Shown here: piece after piece, positions 21,036-30,639 of the stretch
Numbering within the stretch: position 1 is the stretch's first letter
Layout: every line of letters starts with the position of its first letter
Origin: Salinicola lusitanus
GTDB lineage: Bacteria > Pseudomonadota > Gammaproteobacteria > Pseudomonadales > Halomonadaceae
Direction of reading: 5' to 3'
NCBI RefSeq assembly: GCF_003206045.1
Contig: NZ_PZJM01000008.1
Coordinates: 1 to 64,000, forward strand
DNA: 64,000 bases
Position numbers and translations under genes: made by a program
Notes under the pieces: model-generated
Told to the model about the DNA's origin: nothing
What the model saw: the letters and a program-made list of their open reading frames with translations, nothing else
The model's database searches: none

Positions 21036-23225
21036 TCAGTCGCCGACCGGTGCCTGCTGGGGCGGCTTGGCCTTGGCCAGCAGGAACAGCACCACGGTAA
21101 TCACCGCGCCGACGACATCGCTGGCCAGCCCCGGGAAGATCAGCGCCAGCGCGCCGACCGCCGCCAGGATCCGCCAGAAGGGGTTGAGCGGCCGGCGCAG
21201 GTAGCCCTCCACCGCCACCGCCAGCAGCAGCACGCCGACCACGCCGGTCACGATGACCCACAGCGTGTTCCACAGCGTCGCATCGATCATCAGCATGCTG
21301 TGGGCGAACACGAACATGTACGGTACCACGAACCCGGCGATCGCCAGCTTCATCGCCTGGAAGCCTGTGGCGTTGGGCGACCCGCCGCTGATGCCGGCGC
21401 CCGCATAGGCAGCCAGCGCCACGGGGGGCGTCAGGTTGGCGAACAGCCCGAAGTAGAATACGAACATGTGAGCGACGAAGATCGCCGTCTCGTTGCTGCC
21501 GGCCAGCTCGCGGAACAGCGGCAGGTTGAGCAGAATCGGCGCCGCCATGGTGCTGGTGATGATGTAGGTCGGGATACTGGGCAGTCCCATGCCCAGCACG
21601 ATCGAGGCGATCATGGTCAGCACCAGCGTGACCAGCAGTTGAATCATCGGAATGGGAATCTGCTGGCCCAGTGTCACCACGGCATCCGCCGCTTCCAGCG
21701 CAATGCCGGTGAGCGTGGCGATCCCCACGATGACCCCCACCGCGCCGCAGGCCACCGCCACGGGAATCGCGTTGCGCACGCCGTCGTGCATGGCATCGCG
21801 GCAATCCCCGACATCCATCTTCTCGGCCACCATCCCGAGCCTGGCCCGGAGCGCATTGATCGCCACCGGAATCGCGATGATCAGGAACAGCACCCAGCGA
21901 CTGGCCGGGAAATTGGGCAGCGCATGACCACCGATCAGCGCCCGCAGTTGCGGCTCGAAGATCAACAGCGCCAGGATCAGGCTCAAGCCGATGGTCACGC
22001 GACGCGTGCCGCAGATCAGCACCGTCGCGGCGATCGACCAGAAGGCGGCGAAGAACGGCGCACGGCCCTCGAACAGCAGCCAGAGCAGCACCGCCATCGG
22101 TATCAACAGATGACCGCGCTTGAGCATCACCTCCTTGAGCGGGGTCAACTGCGAACGGGGAATCCCCTCCAGCCCGTTGCGCATGGCCCGCAGATGCACC
22201 TGGAACAGCACCCCGAGGTAGTAGAGCAGGGCCGGGATGATGCCGGCCAGGATCACCTGGGTGTAAGGCACCGAGAGCACCTCGGCCATGATGAACGCCG
22301 CCGCGCCCATGATCGGCGGCAGGATCTGCCCACCGACGCTGGCCGCGGCCTCCACCGCGCCGGCGAAATTGGGCTTGTAGCCGGTCTTTTTCATCAGTGG
22401 AATGGTGAAGGCGCCGGTCGTCACCACGTTGGCGATGGCGGAGCCGTTGATCGACCCCAGGAAGCCGCTGGCGATGACCGCCACCTTGGCCGGGCCGCCC
22501 CGGGTATGCCCGGCGATGGCCAGCGCCAGATCGTTGAACAGCTGCCCCAGGCCAGACTTGCCGAGGAAGGCACCGAACAGGATGAACAGGATGATGTAGC
22601 TCGCCGAGACCCCGATCGCGGTGCCCAGCAAGCCCTCGGTGATATACACCAGGTGCGAGACGATCTGCTTGCACGTCGCGAGAACGATCGCCTCGTTCAC
22701 CTGTGGATAGAACGACAGCTTGGCGTAGAAGCCGTAGAGCAGAAACAGCGAGGCCAGGATCGTCAGCCCCCAGCCGGTCACCCGACGCGTGGCATCCAGC
22801 ACCAGCAGAATCGCCACGAAGCCGACCACCATGTCGACATTGTTGATGCGCCCCGCGGAGGCGATGACCCGATCCGACACCGTCAGCATGTAGACGCCGA
22901 TGCCGAAGGCGACTAGCGCGAGGATGGCGTCACCCCACGGCACGTGGTCCCGCGCGCCCTTGCGGGTCAACGGATAGAGGATGAACGCCAGCCCCAGCAG
23001 CGTATAGAGGTGAATGCTGCGCTGGGCGACGTCCACCAGCGGCCCGGAGAACGAGGTGTAGAGGTGGAACAGCGCCAGCAGTACCGACACCGCGGTGACG
23101 AACTGGATCACTCTGTGCGGCAGTCGATCCCGGACCAGGCTCTCGCGATCGAATTTCTCCAGCGCCTCCTTGACCGACGGATCCTCGGGAGCATCGGCGG
23201 AAACCGTGACTTTTTGTTCGGACAT
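21036..23225 (-). CDS. TRAP transporter permease, fused 4TM/12TM (DctQM-type)
   Basis: A 729-aa membrane protein combining the small and large TRAP permease subunits. Residues 1-40 are hydrophilic; then come the DctQ-like helices and, from about residue 150, the DctM domain with GxxGSINGSAIANV and ILPPIMGAAAFIMAE signatures. Such fused permeases work with TAXI-type binding proteins, here encoded two genes upstream on the same strand. Import is driven by Na+ or H+. The substrate is unknown; dicarboxylates or glutamate-like compounds are common for the group. Confidence 0.92.
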   Translation of the reverse strand: MSEQKVTVSADAPEDPSVKEALEKFDRESLVRDRLPHRVIQFVTAVSVLLALFHLYTSFSGPLVDVAQRSIHLYTLLGLAFILYPLTRKGARDHVPWGDAILALVAFGIGVYMLTVSDRVIASAGRINNVDMVVGFVAILLVLDATRRVTGWGLTILASLFLLYGFYAKLSFYPQVNEAIVLATCKQIVSHLVYITEGLLGTAIGVSASYIILFILFGAFLGKSGLGQLFNDLALAIAGHTRGGPAKVAVIASGFLGSINGSAIANVVTTGAFTIPLMKKTGYKPNFAGAVEAAASVGGQILPPIMGAAAFIMAEVLSVPYTQVILAGIIPALLYYLGVLFQVHLRAMRNGLEGIPRSQLTPLKEVMLKRGHLLIPMAVLLWLLFEGRAPFFAAFWSIAATVLICGTRRVTIGLSLILALLIFEPQLRALIGGHALPNFPASRWVLFLIIAIPVAINALRARLGMVAEKMDVGDCRDAMHDGVRNAIPVAVACGAVGVIVGIATLTGIALEAADAVVTLGQQIPIPMIQLLVTLVLTMIASIVLGMGLPSIPTYIITSTMAAPILLNLPLFRELAGSNETAIFVAHMFVFYFGLFANLTPPVALAAYAGAGISGGSPNATGFQAMKLAIAGFVVPYMFVFAHSMLMIDATLWNTLWVIVTGVVGVLLLAVAVEGYLRRPLNPFWRILAAVGALALIFPGLASDVVGAVITVVLFLLAKAKPPQQAPVGD

Positions 23226-23249
23226 ACTTCTTCCTCGCCAGGCGGGAAT

Positions 23250-23744
23250 CTACGATAACCAGGGACGCAACAGTGCCGGCAGTGCTTGCCACAACGGCAC
23301 CCTGATGATGGAAAAGGTGAGAATCGGCGGCGGGTCACCCCGAGACAAGGCGATGGTGTGGCCGGCGAAGATCAGCCTGTAGTGCTCCTCTGCCGCGGCC
23401 TGGACGGCCAACGGATCGACGTCGCGATCGATCCCGGTCATCACTACCCAACCGTCCTCGAGATGGGTTTCGGTGCCGGCATCCGACGGCACACCGGCGC
23501 CGAAGGTCTTGAAGCGCGTCCCGGTGATCTCGATGGCGTCGGCATCGGTCACCCTGAACCACTCTTCCCAGTCCTCTTTTTCGACCGAATGCATCCAGCG
23601 AATGGTGAAGGTCGTCCCCTGCCACCCGGGAAACGCGAACCGCCACTGTGGCCCTTCGCGGATGACCAACCACGGCAGCGGAACCGAAGCGGTGGCGATC
23701 AAGAGGATCGCCACCGCTGCCAGACTCAACCAGGTTTTACGCAT
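23250..23744 (-). CDS. DUF1850 protein of TAXI-TRAP operons
   Basis: A 164-aa protein with an N-terminal membrane segment (signal peptide or anchor, about residues 5-25) and a soluble domain with FTIRWMHSVEKEDWEEW, the conserved core of DUF1850. These proteins are regularly encoded between TAXI binding proteins and fused TRAP permeases, as here; the role is undetermined. The ATG at 23744 gives MRKTWLSL; a GTG three codons earlier is also possible. Confidence 0.82.
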   Translation of the reverse strand: MRKTWLSLAAVAILLIATASVPLPWLVIREGPQWRFAFPGWQGTTFTIRWMHSVEKEDWEEWFRVTDADAIEITGTRFKTFGAGVPSDAGTETHLEDGWVVMTGIDRDVDPLAVQAAAEEHYRLIFAGHTIALSRGDPPPILTFSIIRVPLWQALPALLRPWLS

Positions 23745-23791
23745 CGGAATCACACGTCATCGCAATGCTTGCCGGTGACGCCCGCCGACGC

Positions 23792-25114
23792 TCAGGACTG
23801 CGGTTCTTTGTCCTGGGCGTTCTCGCTGCCGCTGGTGTCGCTACCTTCGGTCGTGTCGATATTGTCTTCTGGCGTCTCGGCGCTGGTCTGCTTGGCCGGT
23901 TCGGATTCGGCGCCATCGGCTTCGGTCGTGGCCGCCTGCTCGTTGGCCGGCATGGAGGCAGTCTCTTCCGAGAGATCGCTGTTGTCGCCAGTGGTCGCGG
24001 CGGCGTCGCCGGACTTCGCATCCGCGGAGCCAGCCAGCGTCTCGTAATACGCCTCGGCGCCCGGATGCAACGGCACGACCAGATTCTGGTCCATGGTCGC
24101 AGGGTCGAACTGCTTGAGTGCGCCGACGGAAACGTTGCCGGATTCCAGATAGTCGTGGAAGCGTTTGGCCAGGTCCTCGGCGACATCATCGCGCATCGAG
24201 GAGGGTACGATCAGGATGTTGCGGATCGCCACCGTGTCCACGGCATCGCCCAGGTTGTAGCGCTCGGGGGCACCGGCCGGGATCTCGTAGTTCTCGTAGT
24301 ACGGGTATTTCTCCAGCAGCTTGGAGGCGACGTCACCGCTGACCGGTACGAAGGTGATGTCGGTGCTCTGCATCAGACCGGTGATGCTGGAGTTGGGAAC
24401 GCCGGAGGTGAAGAACGCGGCATCGAGATTGCCGTTGCTCATCTCGGTGACGCTGTCGGCGTAACCGGTATGGCTGACCTGGGCCAGATCGTCGTAGCTC
24501 AGACCGGCAGACTCCAGCACCTTGGCGGCGCTCTGCTCGACCCCGGAGCCGACCTTGCCGACGCCGACGCGCTTGCCTTTCAGATCGGCAATGCTGTGGA
24601 TATCGCTGTCAGCGGTGGCAACGACCTGCACCACGTTCGGATACATCCCGGCGATGGTCTCGATATCGGCGGGCTGGCCGTCGAACTGGTTCTGGCCCTT
24701 GACCGCGTCATAGGCCACGTCGCTCATCACGATGGCGACCTGGTTGAGACCATCGGTGATGTTGTTGATGTTCTGCACCGAGGCGCCGGTCGAGACCACC
24801 TGCACGCCATTGACCAGATCGCTCTGCTCGAACACGCTCTTCAGCGCGCCGCCGATCGGATAGTAGGAGCCGCCGGTACCGCCGGTGCCGAAGATCAGGT
24901 TCACCGGCTCGCCGCCACTGCTGCCTTCGCTGCCGGAGGAGTCGGAAGCGGCCATCTCCTGGGAATCGGAGCCGGAAGACTGGGTTTCCTGCTGGGAGGA
25001 TGACGGTTCCTGAGTCTCGCTCTTCGCCTGATCATCGCTGTCATCGCCGCAGCCCACCAGCAGCGCGCCGGACAGGCCTAGTGCCGCGACCAGCATCCCT
25101 GTGCGTAACATCAT
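23792..25114 (-). CDS. TAXI-family TRAP transporter solute-binding lipoprotein
   Basis: A 440-aa extracytoplasmic binding protein. The N-terminus is a lipoprotein signal with lipobox LVGC (Cys22), then an unusual Ser/Gln/Glu/Asp-rich linker to about residue 68. The TAXI domain follows (NLIFGTGGTGGSYYPIGGAL, then KGKRVGVGKVGSGVEQSA). After about residue 365 there is a second long acidic, low-complexity tail (Ala/Glu/Thr/Ser/Asp). Typical TAXI proteins are about 320-340 aa, so roughly 100 residues are added. Acidic bias fits a halophile. It is the first gene of the TRAP operon. Confidence 0.9.
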   Translation of the reverse strand: MMLRTGMLVAALGLSGALLVGCGDDSDDQAKSETQEPSSSQQETQSSGSDSQEMAASDSSGSEGSSGGEPVNLIFGTGGTGGSYYPIGGALKSVFEQSDLVNGVQVVSTGASVQNINNITDGLNQVAIVMSDVAYDAVKGQNQFDGQPADIETIAGMYPNVVQVVATADSDIHSIADLKGKRVGVGKVGSGVEQSAAKVLESAGLSYDDLAQVSHTGYADSVTEMSNGNLDAAFFTSGVPNSSITGLMQSTDITFVPVSGDVASKLLEKYPYYENYEIPAGAPERYNLGDAVDTVAIRNILIVPSSMRDDVAEDLAKRFHDYLESGNVSVGALKQFDPATMDQNLVVPLHPGAEAYYETLAGSADAKSGDAAATTGDNSDLSEETASMPANEQAATTEADGAESEPAKQTSAETPEDNIDTTEGSDTSGSENAQDKEPQS

Positions 25115-25240
25115 GGTTCACCCCGTCATTTTTGAATACCATCGGCCGGTCGGCCGAAGAAGAAGATACAACACGATGACACAAGAGTAAGGAACGCCCG
25201 GCGCCGATACCATGCCTGAGCCGTCACATACCACTAAAGT

Positions 25241-26488
25241 CTAAGACGGGTCAGATCCCTGTGCCAATACCCGCTGCACGACGCCGCCAATGGTCAAGCC
25301 CTGGACCAGAATCGAGAACAGCACGATAAGGTAGGTCACCATCACCAGCGTATTGCGGTAATCGCTCTCGGGAAGGCCCAGCGCCAGCGCTACCGAGATT
25401 CCGCCCCGCAACCCGCCCCAGGTGAGCACCCGCGTGGTTCCGTGGCGGAAGTGGACCCAGCGACTCAAGACGACGATGGGCAGGCCGATGGTGGCCAGGC
25501 GCGTCAGCAGGATCACGCCGATCACCGGGCCCGCGACGATCAAGTACGACCATTCGAAGGGAATCAGCAGTAACTCGAGGCCGATCAGCACGAACAGCAC
25601 CGCGTTCAGGATCTCGTCGATCAGTTCCCAGAAGCCATCGACGTAGCGGCGGGTGGTGTCCGACATGGCGTATTCGCGCCCGCGATTGCCGATGAACAGC
25701 CCGGCGATGACCATCGAGATGGGCCCCGAGACCTGCAGATGCGTCGCCAGCGTGTAGCCACCCAGTACCAGGGCCAGGGTCACCAGCACTTCGATCTGAT
25801 ACTGGTCGATGCTCTTCATCAACCGGTAGGCGACATACCCCATCACCAGCCCGAGCAGCATCCCGCCCCCGGCCTCTTCCAGAAACAGCATCGCGGAGTG
25901 GGTCACCGTCAGCGCCTCCGTCGCGGTCGCCGCTCCCAGCAGCATGGTGAACACCACCACCGCGACCCCATCGTTGAACAGCGACTCGCCGACGATCTTG
26001 ATCTCCATGTCCTCCGGCGCACCGGCACTGCGCATGATGCCGAGAACGGCGATCGGATCCGTCGGCGAGATCAAGGCGCCGAAGACCAGGCAGTAGAGAT
26101 AGGGCACACCGATATGGAAGGTGCGGAAGAGCCACCAGGCGGCGCTGCCGATCGCCACCGTCGAGATCAACACCCCGGCGGTGGCGAGCAGGCCGATCGA
26201 GTAGCGGTAGCGCTTCAACTGATGGAAATCGACATGCAGCGCACCCGCGAACAGCAGAAAGGAGAGCATTCCGTCCATCAGCAGGGCGTTGAAGTTGATC
26301 TGTCCCAGCCAGGCTTCGGCCCAGTCGGTGATGGCGTCGAACCCGAGGTGGCTCGAGGCGATCAGCAGCACCGATGTCACCAGCGAGATGAACATCACGC
26401 CGATCGTCGCGGGCAGCTTGATGAATCGATAGTTGAACCACGCGAACAGCGCGGTGATCGTGATGAAGATGGCTGCAATTTCCAGCAT
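25241..26488 (-). CDS. Na+/H+ antiporter, CPA1 (NhaP-like) family
   Basis: A 415-aa inner-membrane antiporter with about 12 transmembrane segments. Ion-binding motifs are ALISPTDPIAV and GESLFNDGVAVVVF (the CPA1 Asn-Asp pair), plus WGGLRGGISVALALGLP near the C-terminus. It exports Na+ in exchange for H+, relevant to salt and pH homeostasis. The start at 26488 (MLEIAAIF) has AAGGGGA upstream; 48 further in-frame codons are unlikely to be translated. No large cytoplasmic C-terminal domain is present. Confidence 0.92.
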   Translation of the reverse strand: MLEIAAIFITITALFAWFNYRFIKLPATIGVMFISLVTSVLLIASSHLGFDAITDWAEAWLGQINFNALLMDGMLSFLLFAGALHVDFHQLKRYRYSIGLLATAGVLISTVAIGSAAWWLFRTFHIGVPYLYCLVFGALISPTDPIAVLGIMRSAGAPEDMEIKIVGESLFNDGVAVVVFTMLLGAATATEALTVTHSAMLFLEEAGGGMLLGLVMGYVAYRLMKSIDQYQIEVLVTLALVLGGYTLATHLQVSGPISMVIAGLFIGNRGREYAMSDTTRRYVDGFWELIDEILNAVLFVLIGLELLLIPFEWSYLIVAGPVIGVILLTRLATIGLPIVVLSRWVHFRHGTTRVLTWGGLRGGISVALALGLPESDYRNTLVMVTYLIVLFSILVQGLTIGGVVQRVLAQGSDPS

Positions 26489-26517
26489 CGTCCCCTTCCC
26501 TGTCGTCGCCGCCCCAT

Positions 26518-26548
26518 CAAAAAAGCGGACCCGGTGGGCGGGTCCGCT
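26518..26548 (-). terminator. intrinsic terminator of metK
   Basis: AGCGGACCC and GGGTCCGCT form a 9-bp stem with a 7-nt loop followed on the minus strand by TTTTTT. It lies 33 bases past the metK stop. Confidence 0.92.
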
Positions 26549-26580
26549 ATGTCCTGTACCGCTGGCCGTGCCGGGACTCG

Positions 26581-27801
26581 TCACAGCCCGGCGGCGGCCC
26601 TCAGGGTCTCTGCCCTGTCCGTCTTCTCCCACGGGAAGGCGGTGAAGGTCTCGGTCTGCGTTTCGCCGTTGACGTCGGTCCAGGTATAGCTGGACTCGAA
26701 CGGCTCGCGGCCGAAGTGGCCGTAGGACGCGGTCAGTTGATACATCGGATGGAGCAGATCGAGCATGCGGGTGATCGCGTGCGGGCGCAGGTCGAAGTGC
26801 TCGCGCACCAGTTCGATGATCTTGGCCTCACTGACCCGGGCGGTACCGAAGGTATTGATCGACACCGAGGTCGGCTCGGCGACACCGATGGCGTAGGAGA
26901 CCTGAATCTCGCACTTGTCGGCCAGCCCCGCGGCAACGATGTTCTTGGCCACGTAACGCCCGGCGTAGGCGGCGCTGCGGTCGACCTTGGAGGGATCCTT
27001 GCCGGAGAAGGCACCGCCGCCGTGACGCGCCATGCCGCCATAGGTGTCGACGATGATCTTGCGCCCGGTCAGACCGCAATCGCCCACCGGACCGCCGATC
27101 ACGAACTTGCCGGTCGGATTGATATGGAACCGGGTGTTGTGGTGAATCCACTTCGCTGGCAGCACGTCGCGGATGATCAGATCCTCCACCGCCTTGCGCA
27201 GGTCATCCTGGGAGATGTCCGGATCGTGCTGGGTCGAGAGCACTACGGCATCGACCCCGTTGGGCTGGCCCTGGTCGTCGTAGCTGAAGGTGATCTGGCT
27301 CTTGGCGTCCGGACGCAGCCACGAAAGCGTGCCGTTCTTGCGCAGTTCCGCCTGGCGTTCGACGAGACGATGCGAGTAGTGGATCGGCGCCGGCATGAAC
27401 GACTCGGTCTCGTTGGTGGCGTAGCCGAACATCAGGCCCTGGTCCCCCGCCCCCTGATCCTCGGGCTTGCTGCGGTCGACGCCCTGGGCGATATCGACAC
27501 TCTGCTTGCCGATCAGGTTGATCACGCCACAGGTTTCGCCATCGAAGCCGACCTCCGACGAGGTATACCCGATATCCATGATCACCTTGCGCACCAGCTC
27601 TTCCAGATCGACCCAGGCGGTGGTGGATATCTCGCCGGCGACGATGGCCACGCCGGTCTTGACCAGCGTTTCGCAGGCGACGCGGGCCTGCTTGTCACGG
27701 GCAATGATGGCGTCCAGCACGGCATCGGAAATCTGGTCGGCGATCTTGTCCGGGTGCCCCTCGGACACGGACTCGGAGGTAAACAGAGAGTATTCACTCA
27801 T
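26581..27801 (-). CDS. metK: S-adenosylmethionine synthetase
   Basis: A 406-aa enzyme making SAM from methionine and ATP. Signatures: [17 protein letters not shown] near the N-terminus, [12 protein letters not shown], and [16 protein letters not shown] (P-loop-like). Slightly longer than the E. coli enzyme (384 aa). Monocistronic with a strong terminator. No SAM riboswitch was recognised in the roughly 160 bases upstream. Confidence 0.97.
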   Translation of the reverse strand: MSEYSLFTSESVSEGHPDKIADQISDAVLDAIIARDKQARVACETLVKTGVAIVAGEISTTAWVDLEELVRKVIMDIGYTSSEVGFDGETCGVINLIGKQSVDIAQGVDRSKPEDQGAGDQGLMFGYATNETESFMPAPIHYSHRLVERQAELRKNGTLSWLRPDAKSQITFSYDDQGQPNGVDAVVLSTQHDPDISQDDLRKAVEDLIIRDVLPAKWIHHNTRFHINPTGKFVIGGPVGDCGLTGRKIIVDTYGGMARHGGGAFSGKDPSKVDRSAAYAGRYVAKNIVAAGLADKCEIQVSYAIGVAEPTSVSINTFGTARVSEAKIIELVREHFDLRPHAITRMLDLLHPMYQLTASYGHFGREPFESSYTWTDVNGETQTETFTAFPWEKTDRAETLRAAAGL

Positions 27802-27964
27802 GGCGTACGGAGATCCCTTCGTTCACTGGTTGCGGGACGCGCGCGGCCCGCCTGACAAAACGCAGCGCCGCCGGTCGGAAGGACGGATGAAACGACGCAC
27901 GGCATCGCTGCCCCGAGTGGATCGGGACAGGGTACAAAAGTCTACACACAGAATAGCTAGCTGC

Positions 27965-28816
27965 CTACGTTTTGCCACCGCCGCCATCGCTTTCGCCGTG
28001 CGCCGCATCGCCTCCGTCGGCGTCACGCCCATGCACGATGGCGACCAGCCGCTCGATGCCCCCGGTCACGCCCTCGCGCTGCCAGGCGTTGCGGCCGAAG
28101 ATCACGCCGCTGGCGCCATTGTCCAGCGCACCCCGGGTAAATCGCGTCAACGCCTCGTCATCGTTCATCGCGGCGCCCCCCAGCACGAGCACCGGCACCG
28201 GACAGCTCTCCGTCAAAGCCCGCATATCATCGGGATCGCCGGTGTACTGTGCCTTGATCAGGTCGGCTCCCAGCTCGGCGGCGATTCTCGCGACTCGCGC
28301 GATACGCTCGCCATCGAGCAACCCTTCCTCCCTGGCCCCCCACACCACCGCCTCGACGATCAGCGGCAGCCCGATCGCTTCGCACTGACGCGCCGCCACC
28401 GCCACCGCCTCGAGATTGTCGGCCTCGCGCCGAGGGTCGTCGTAGCCGGAGATCAGGCACATCACCACGGCATCCGCGCCCATCGCCTGCGCCTGGGCGG
28501 GGGTGGCGATCATGCGGTGATGCTCCTCCCCCGCCAGGGTGAAGTCGCCCACCATCGGATAGTCGATTCGCAGCACGACCCTGGGAGCTCGACTGTCGGC
28601 GAACAGCGCCCCGCAGGACTTGAGCACGCCCGGCGACAGCAGTACCGCATCCGGACGCGAGTTGACGATGGCTTCGCAGGTGCGGCGCGCATCGATCGCA
28701 TGCGCCACCGGACCCGCCAGCAGCGTGCGATCGAACGCCACCATGCAGGTCAGGCCGGTCTCGCGACGGAACAGCCGCCCCGTTCTCAATCCGCTGGCGG
28801 AAAATCTGTGGGTCAT
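27965..28816 (-). CDS. class I aldolase, DhnA/LsrF-like (DeoC/LacD superfamily)
   Basis: A 283-aa TIM-barrel aldolase. The probable Schiff-base lysine lies in GADLIKAQYTGD; VLVLGGAAMNDDEAL and GASGVIFGRNAWQ form the phosphate-binding end of the barrel. It starts at ATG 28816, overlapping the preceding dehydrogenase stop (ATGA), with CAGGAG upstream. As the last gene after a sugar/polyol kinase and an FAD dehydrogenase, it probably cleaves a ketose phosphate, giving dihydroxyacetone phosphate plus a short aldehyde. LsrF-like thiolase activity on an autoinducer-2 derivative is an alternative, but no lsrG or lsrR is present. Residues past 265 form a low-complexity Gly/Asp tail. Confidence 0.8.
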   Translation of the reverse strand: MTHRFSASGLRTGRLFRRETGLTCMVAFDRTLLAGPVAHAIDARRTCEAIVNSRPDAVLLSPGVLKSCGALFADSRAPRVVLRIDYPMVGDFTLAGEEHHRMIATPAQAQAMGADAVVMCLISGYDDPRREADNLEAVAVAARQCEAIGLPLIVEAVVWGAREEGLLDGERIARVARIAAELGADLIKAQYTGDPDDMRALTESCPVPVLVLGGAAMNDDEALTRFTRGALDNGASGVIFGRNAWQREGVTGGIERLVAIVHGRDADGGDAAHGESDGGGGKT

Positions 28817-30639
28817 GATGCTGACTCCTGAGTGGAGGAGGGTCCCTCCCGCGGGGCGCTTCCCGGCGAAGAAGGAGACGGCTCGGTAGCGCTGCCCGTG
28901 GTGTCGTCGGCAGCCGGGGCGAGCGAGACACCGTGCATGCGCACGGCGATCTCCCGTACCCTGTCGATCTCTTCCCGACGACGGTCTTCCGACCACGCCA
29001 GGGCCCCGCCGCACAGTGTCGCGACCTCTTCGATCACCGCGCTGTCGAGCAGGCCGGCCAGCGCGATCGGCAGACGCCGGAACAGCACGTCCGCCAGATG
29101 CTCGACGCGCTCGAAGCGGCAGACGAAATCGATCTCCCCGACCCGATAACCGGGCAGCGAATCCAGCGGCCGCTGACGGCAGGCGCCGCCGGCATTCATC
29201 CCCGCGCAGTGCCGTGCCACCGATTCGCCCCGCGTGCCATAGCGATCCAGCAGGGTAATGGCCCGGTACCGGTCGCCCTCGCAGAGGGCCGTCGCCCGGG
29301 CGAGCCACGCCTCCCGCGAGGTCGCATCGCGGGGAAAGTCCCGCCCACCGCCGATGGCCAACTGCCGGGTATCGATCTCGCGCCGACGCCCCAGTCTCGC
29401 CAGCAGGTCGTCGGCCGCCTCCTCGGCGAACCCGCGAAACGTGGTCCATTTGCCCCCCACCAGGGACAACACCGGCCAGGCGTGGATGCGATCCTCGACG
29501 ATGGCGTGATCGCGGCTGATCTGGCCCGGATCGGCGGCATCGCTGCGCGGCAATGGCCGCACGCCGCTATAGCGGTAGCGAACCTGATCCGGACCGATCG
29601 TCACCTCGGGAAACAGGTAATGCACCGCTTCGAGCAGGTAGTCGCGCTCGGCGTCGTCGCAGACGACCTGATCCGGGTCGGTGCAGCGGATGTCGGTGGC
29701 GCCGACCAGCACATGGCTCATGAACGGATAGATCAGGCAGATGCGGCCATCGGGCGTGCCGAAATAGATCATGCGTCCATCGAGCTGATCGCGGATCCGT
29801 GGCACGTCGACGACCAGGTGCCCGCCCTTGGTGCCGCCGATATGCCGCGTCTCCTGGCCCAGTTGACGGTTGATCTCGTCGATCCAGGCGCCGCCGGCGT
29901 TGATGATGATCCGCGGGCGCACCTGGAAGGCGCTGCCGTCTCCGTCGGCGAAGGTTATCGCCTCGCCATCGCTACCGGTCAGGGTGACGTGATTGAGCGC
30001 CATCGCGCCGCGATGGGCACGGCAGCCGTCGTCGATCAGCTCGAATCCGAGCCGCTCGGCCTGGCTGATCGCGGCATCGTAGTAGGTGTGGAGCGCCTTG
30101 ACGTCGTGGCGCACGTCCGGCAGCGACTCGCGCACCCGCTTCCCCAGCGTCACCGAGTGACGCGGCATGCTGCGGAAATGGCGGCCGAGGAAGTCGTAGA
30201 GCGTCAGCCCCGCTTCGCTGATCAGGATGCCGCGATCGTCGATCTTCGCCGGACGACGCAGAAACCGCTGGATCGACGGCCAGATCCCGCCCCACCAGCT
30301 GTGCGTCGGCATTGCCGTGCGCAACGGATGCACCACGTGCGGCGCGTTGCGCAGCAGCAGGTTGCGCTCGCGGGTCGACTGCGCCACCAGCCGAAACTCG
30401 CCGGTCTCGAGATATTTGAGTCCCCCATGGATCAGTCGCGACGGTGCGGCGCTGGCGCCGGCGCAGAAGTCCTGCTTGTCGACGATCAAGGTATCGACGC
30501 CCTGCAGCGCCAGGTCGCGGAACAGCCCGGCGCCGTTGATTCCGGCACCGATGATCAGCACCGACACCGCGGGATCCGCGCGCAGTCGATCCAGGGTCTG
30601 CCGGCGCGTCAGCGGTGCGGCATTGGCGGGTTCCGTCAT
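28813..30639 (-). CDS. FAD-dependent glycerol-3-phosphate-type dehydrogenase (GlpD/EryB-like)
   Basis: A 608-aa flavoprotein. The N-terminal Rossmann motif is VLIIGAGINGAGLFRDLALQG; the substrate domain includes RLIHGGLKYLE, and LVGGKWTTFRGFAEEA marks the start of the C-terminal cap as in GlpD. A Ser/Pro-rich tail of about 35 residues follows. GlpD oxidises glycerol 3-phosphate to DHAP; the homologue EryB oxidises erythritol phosphate in Brucella and rhizobia. Being coupled (ATGA) to an FGGY kinase upstream and an aldolase downstream, it more probably acts on a polyol phosphate made by that kinase than on glycerol 3-phosphate, but this is inferred from context. Confidence 0.85.
   Translation of the reverse strand: MTEPANAAPLTRRQTLDRLRADPAVSVLIIGAGINGAGLFRDLALQGVDTLIVDKQDFCAGASAAPSRLIHGGLKYLETGEFRLVAQSTRERNLLLRNAPHVVHPLRTAMPTHSWWGGIWPSIQRFLRRPAKIDDRGILISEAGLTLYDFLGRHFRSMPRHSVTLGKRVRESLPDVRHDVKALHTYYDAAISQAERLGFELIDDGCRAHRGAMALNHVTLTGSDGEAITFADGDGSAFQVRPRIIINAGGAWIDEINRQLGQETRHIGGTKGGHLVVDVPRIRDQLDGRMIYFGTPDGRICLIYPFMSHVLVGATDIRCTDPDQVVCDDAERDYLLEAVHYLFPEVTIGPDQVRYRYSGVRPLPRSDAADPGQISRDHAIVEDRIHAWPVLSLVGGKWTTFRGFAEEAADDLLARLGRRREIDTRQLAIGGGRDFPRDATSREAWLARATALCEGDRYRAITLLDRYGTRGESVARHCAGMNAGGACRQRPLDSLPGYRVGEIDFVCRFERVEHLADVLFRRLPIALAGLLDSAVIEEVATLCGGALAWSEDRRREEIDRVREIAVRMHGVSLAPAADDTTGSATEPSPSSPGSAPREGPSSTQESAS

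Noticed and set aside
27802-27964. Possible SAM-sensing riboswitch upstream of metK
   Set aside because: None of the conserved SAM riboswitch motifs known to me could be recognised.
28816-29449. Upstream extension of the DhnA-type aldolase frame
   Set aside because: It runs through the dehydrogenase gene in another frame; ATG 28816 has a ribosome-binding site and an ATGA junction.
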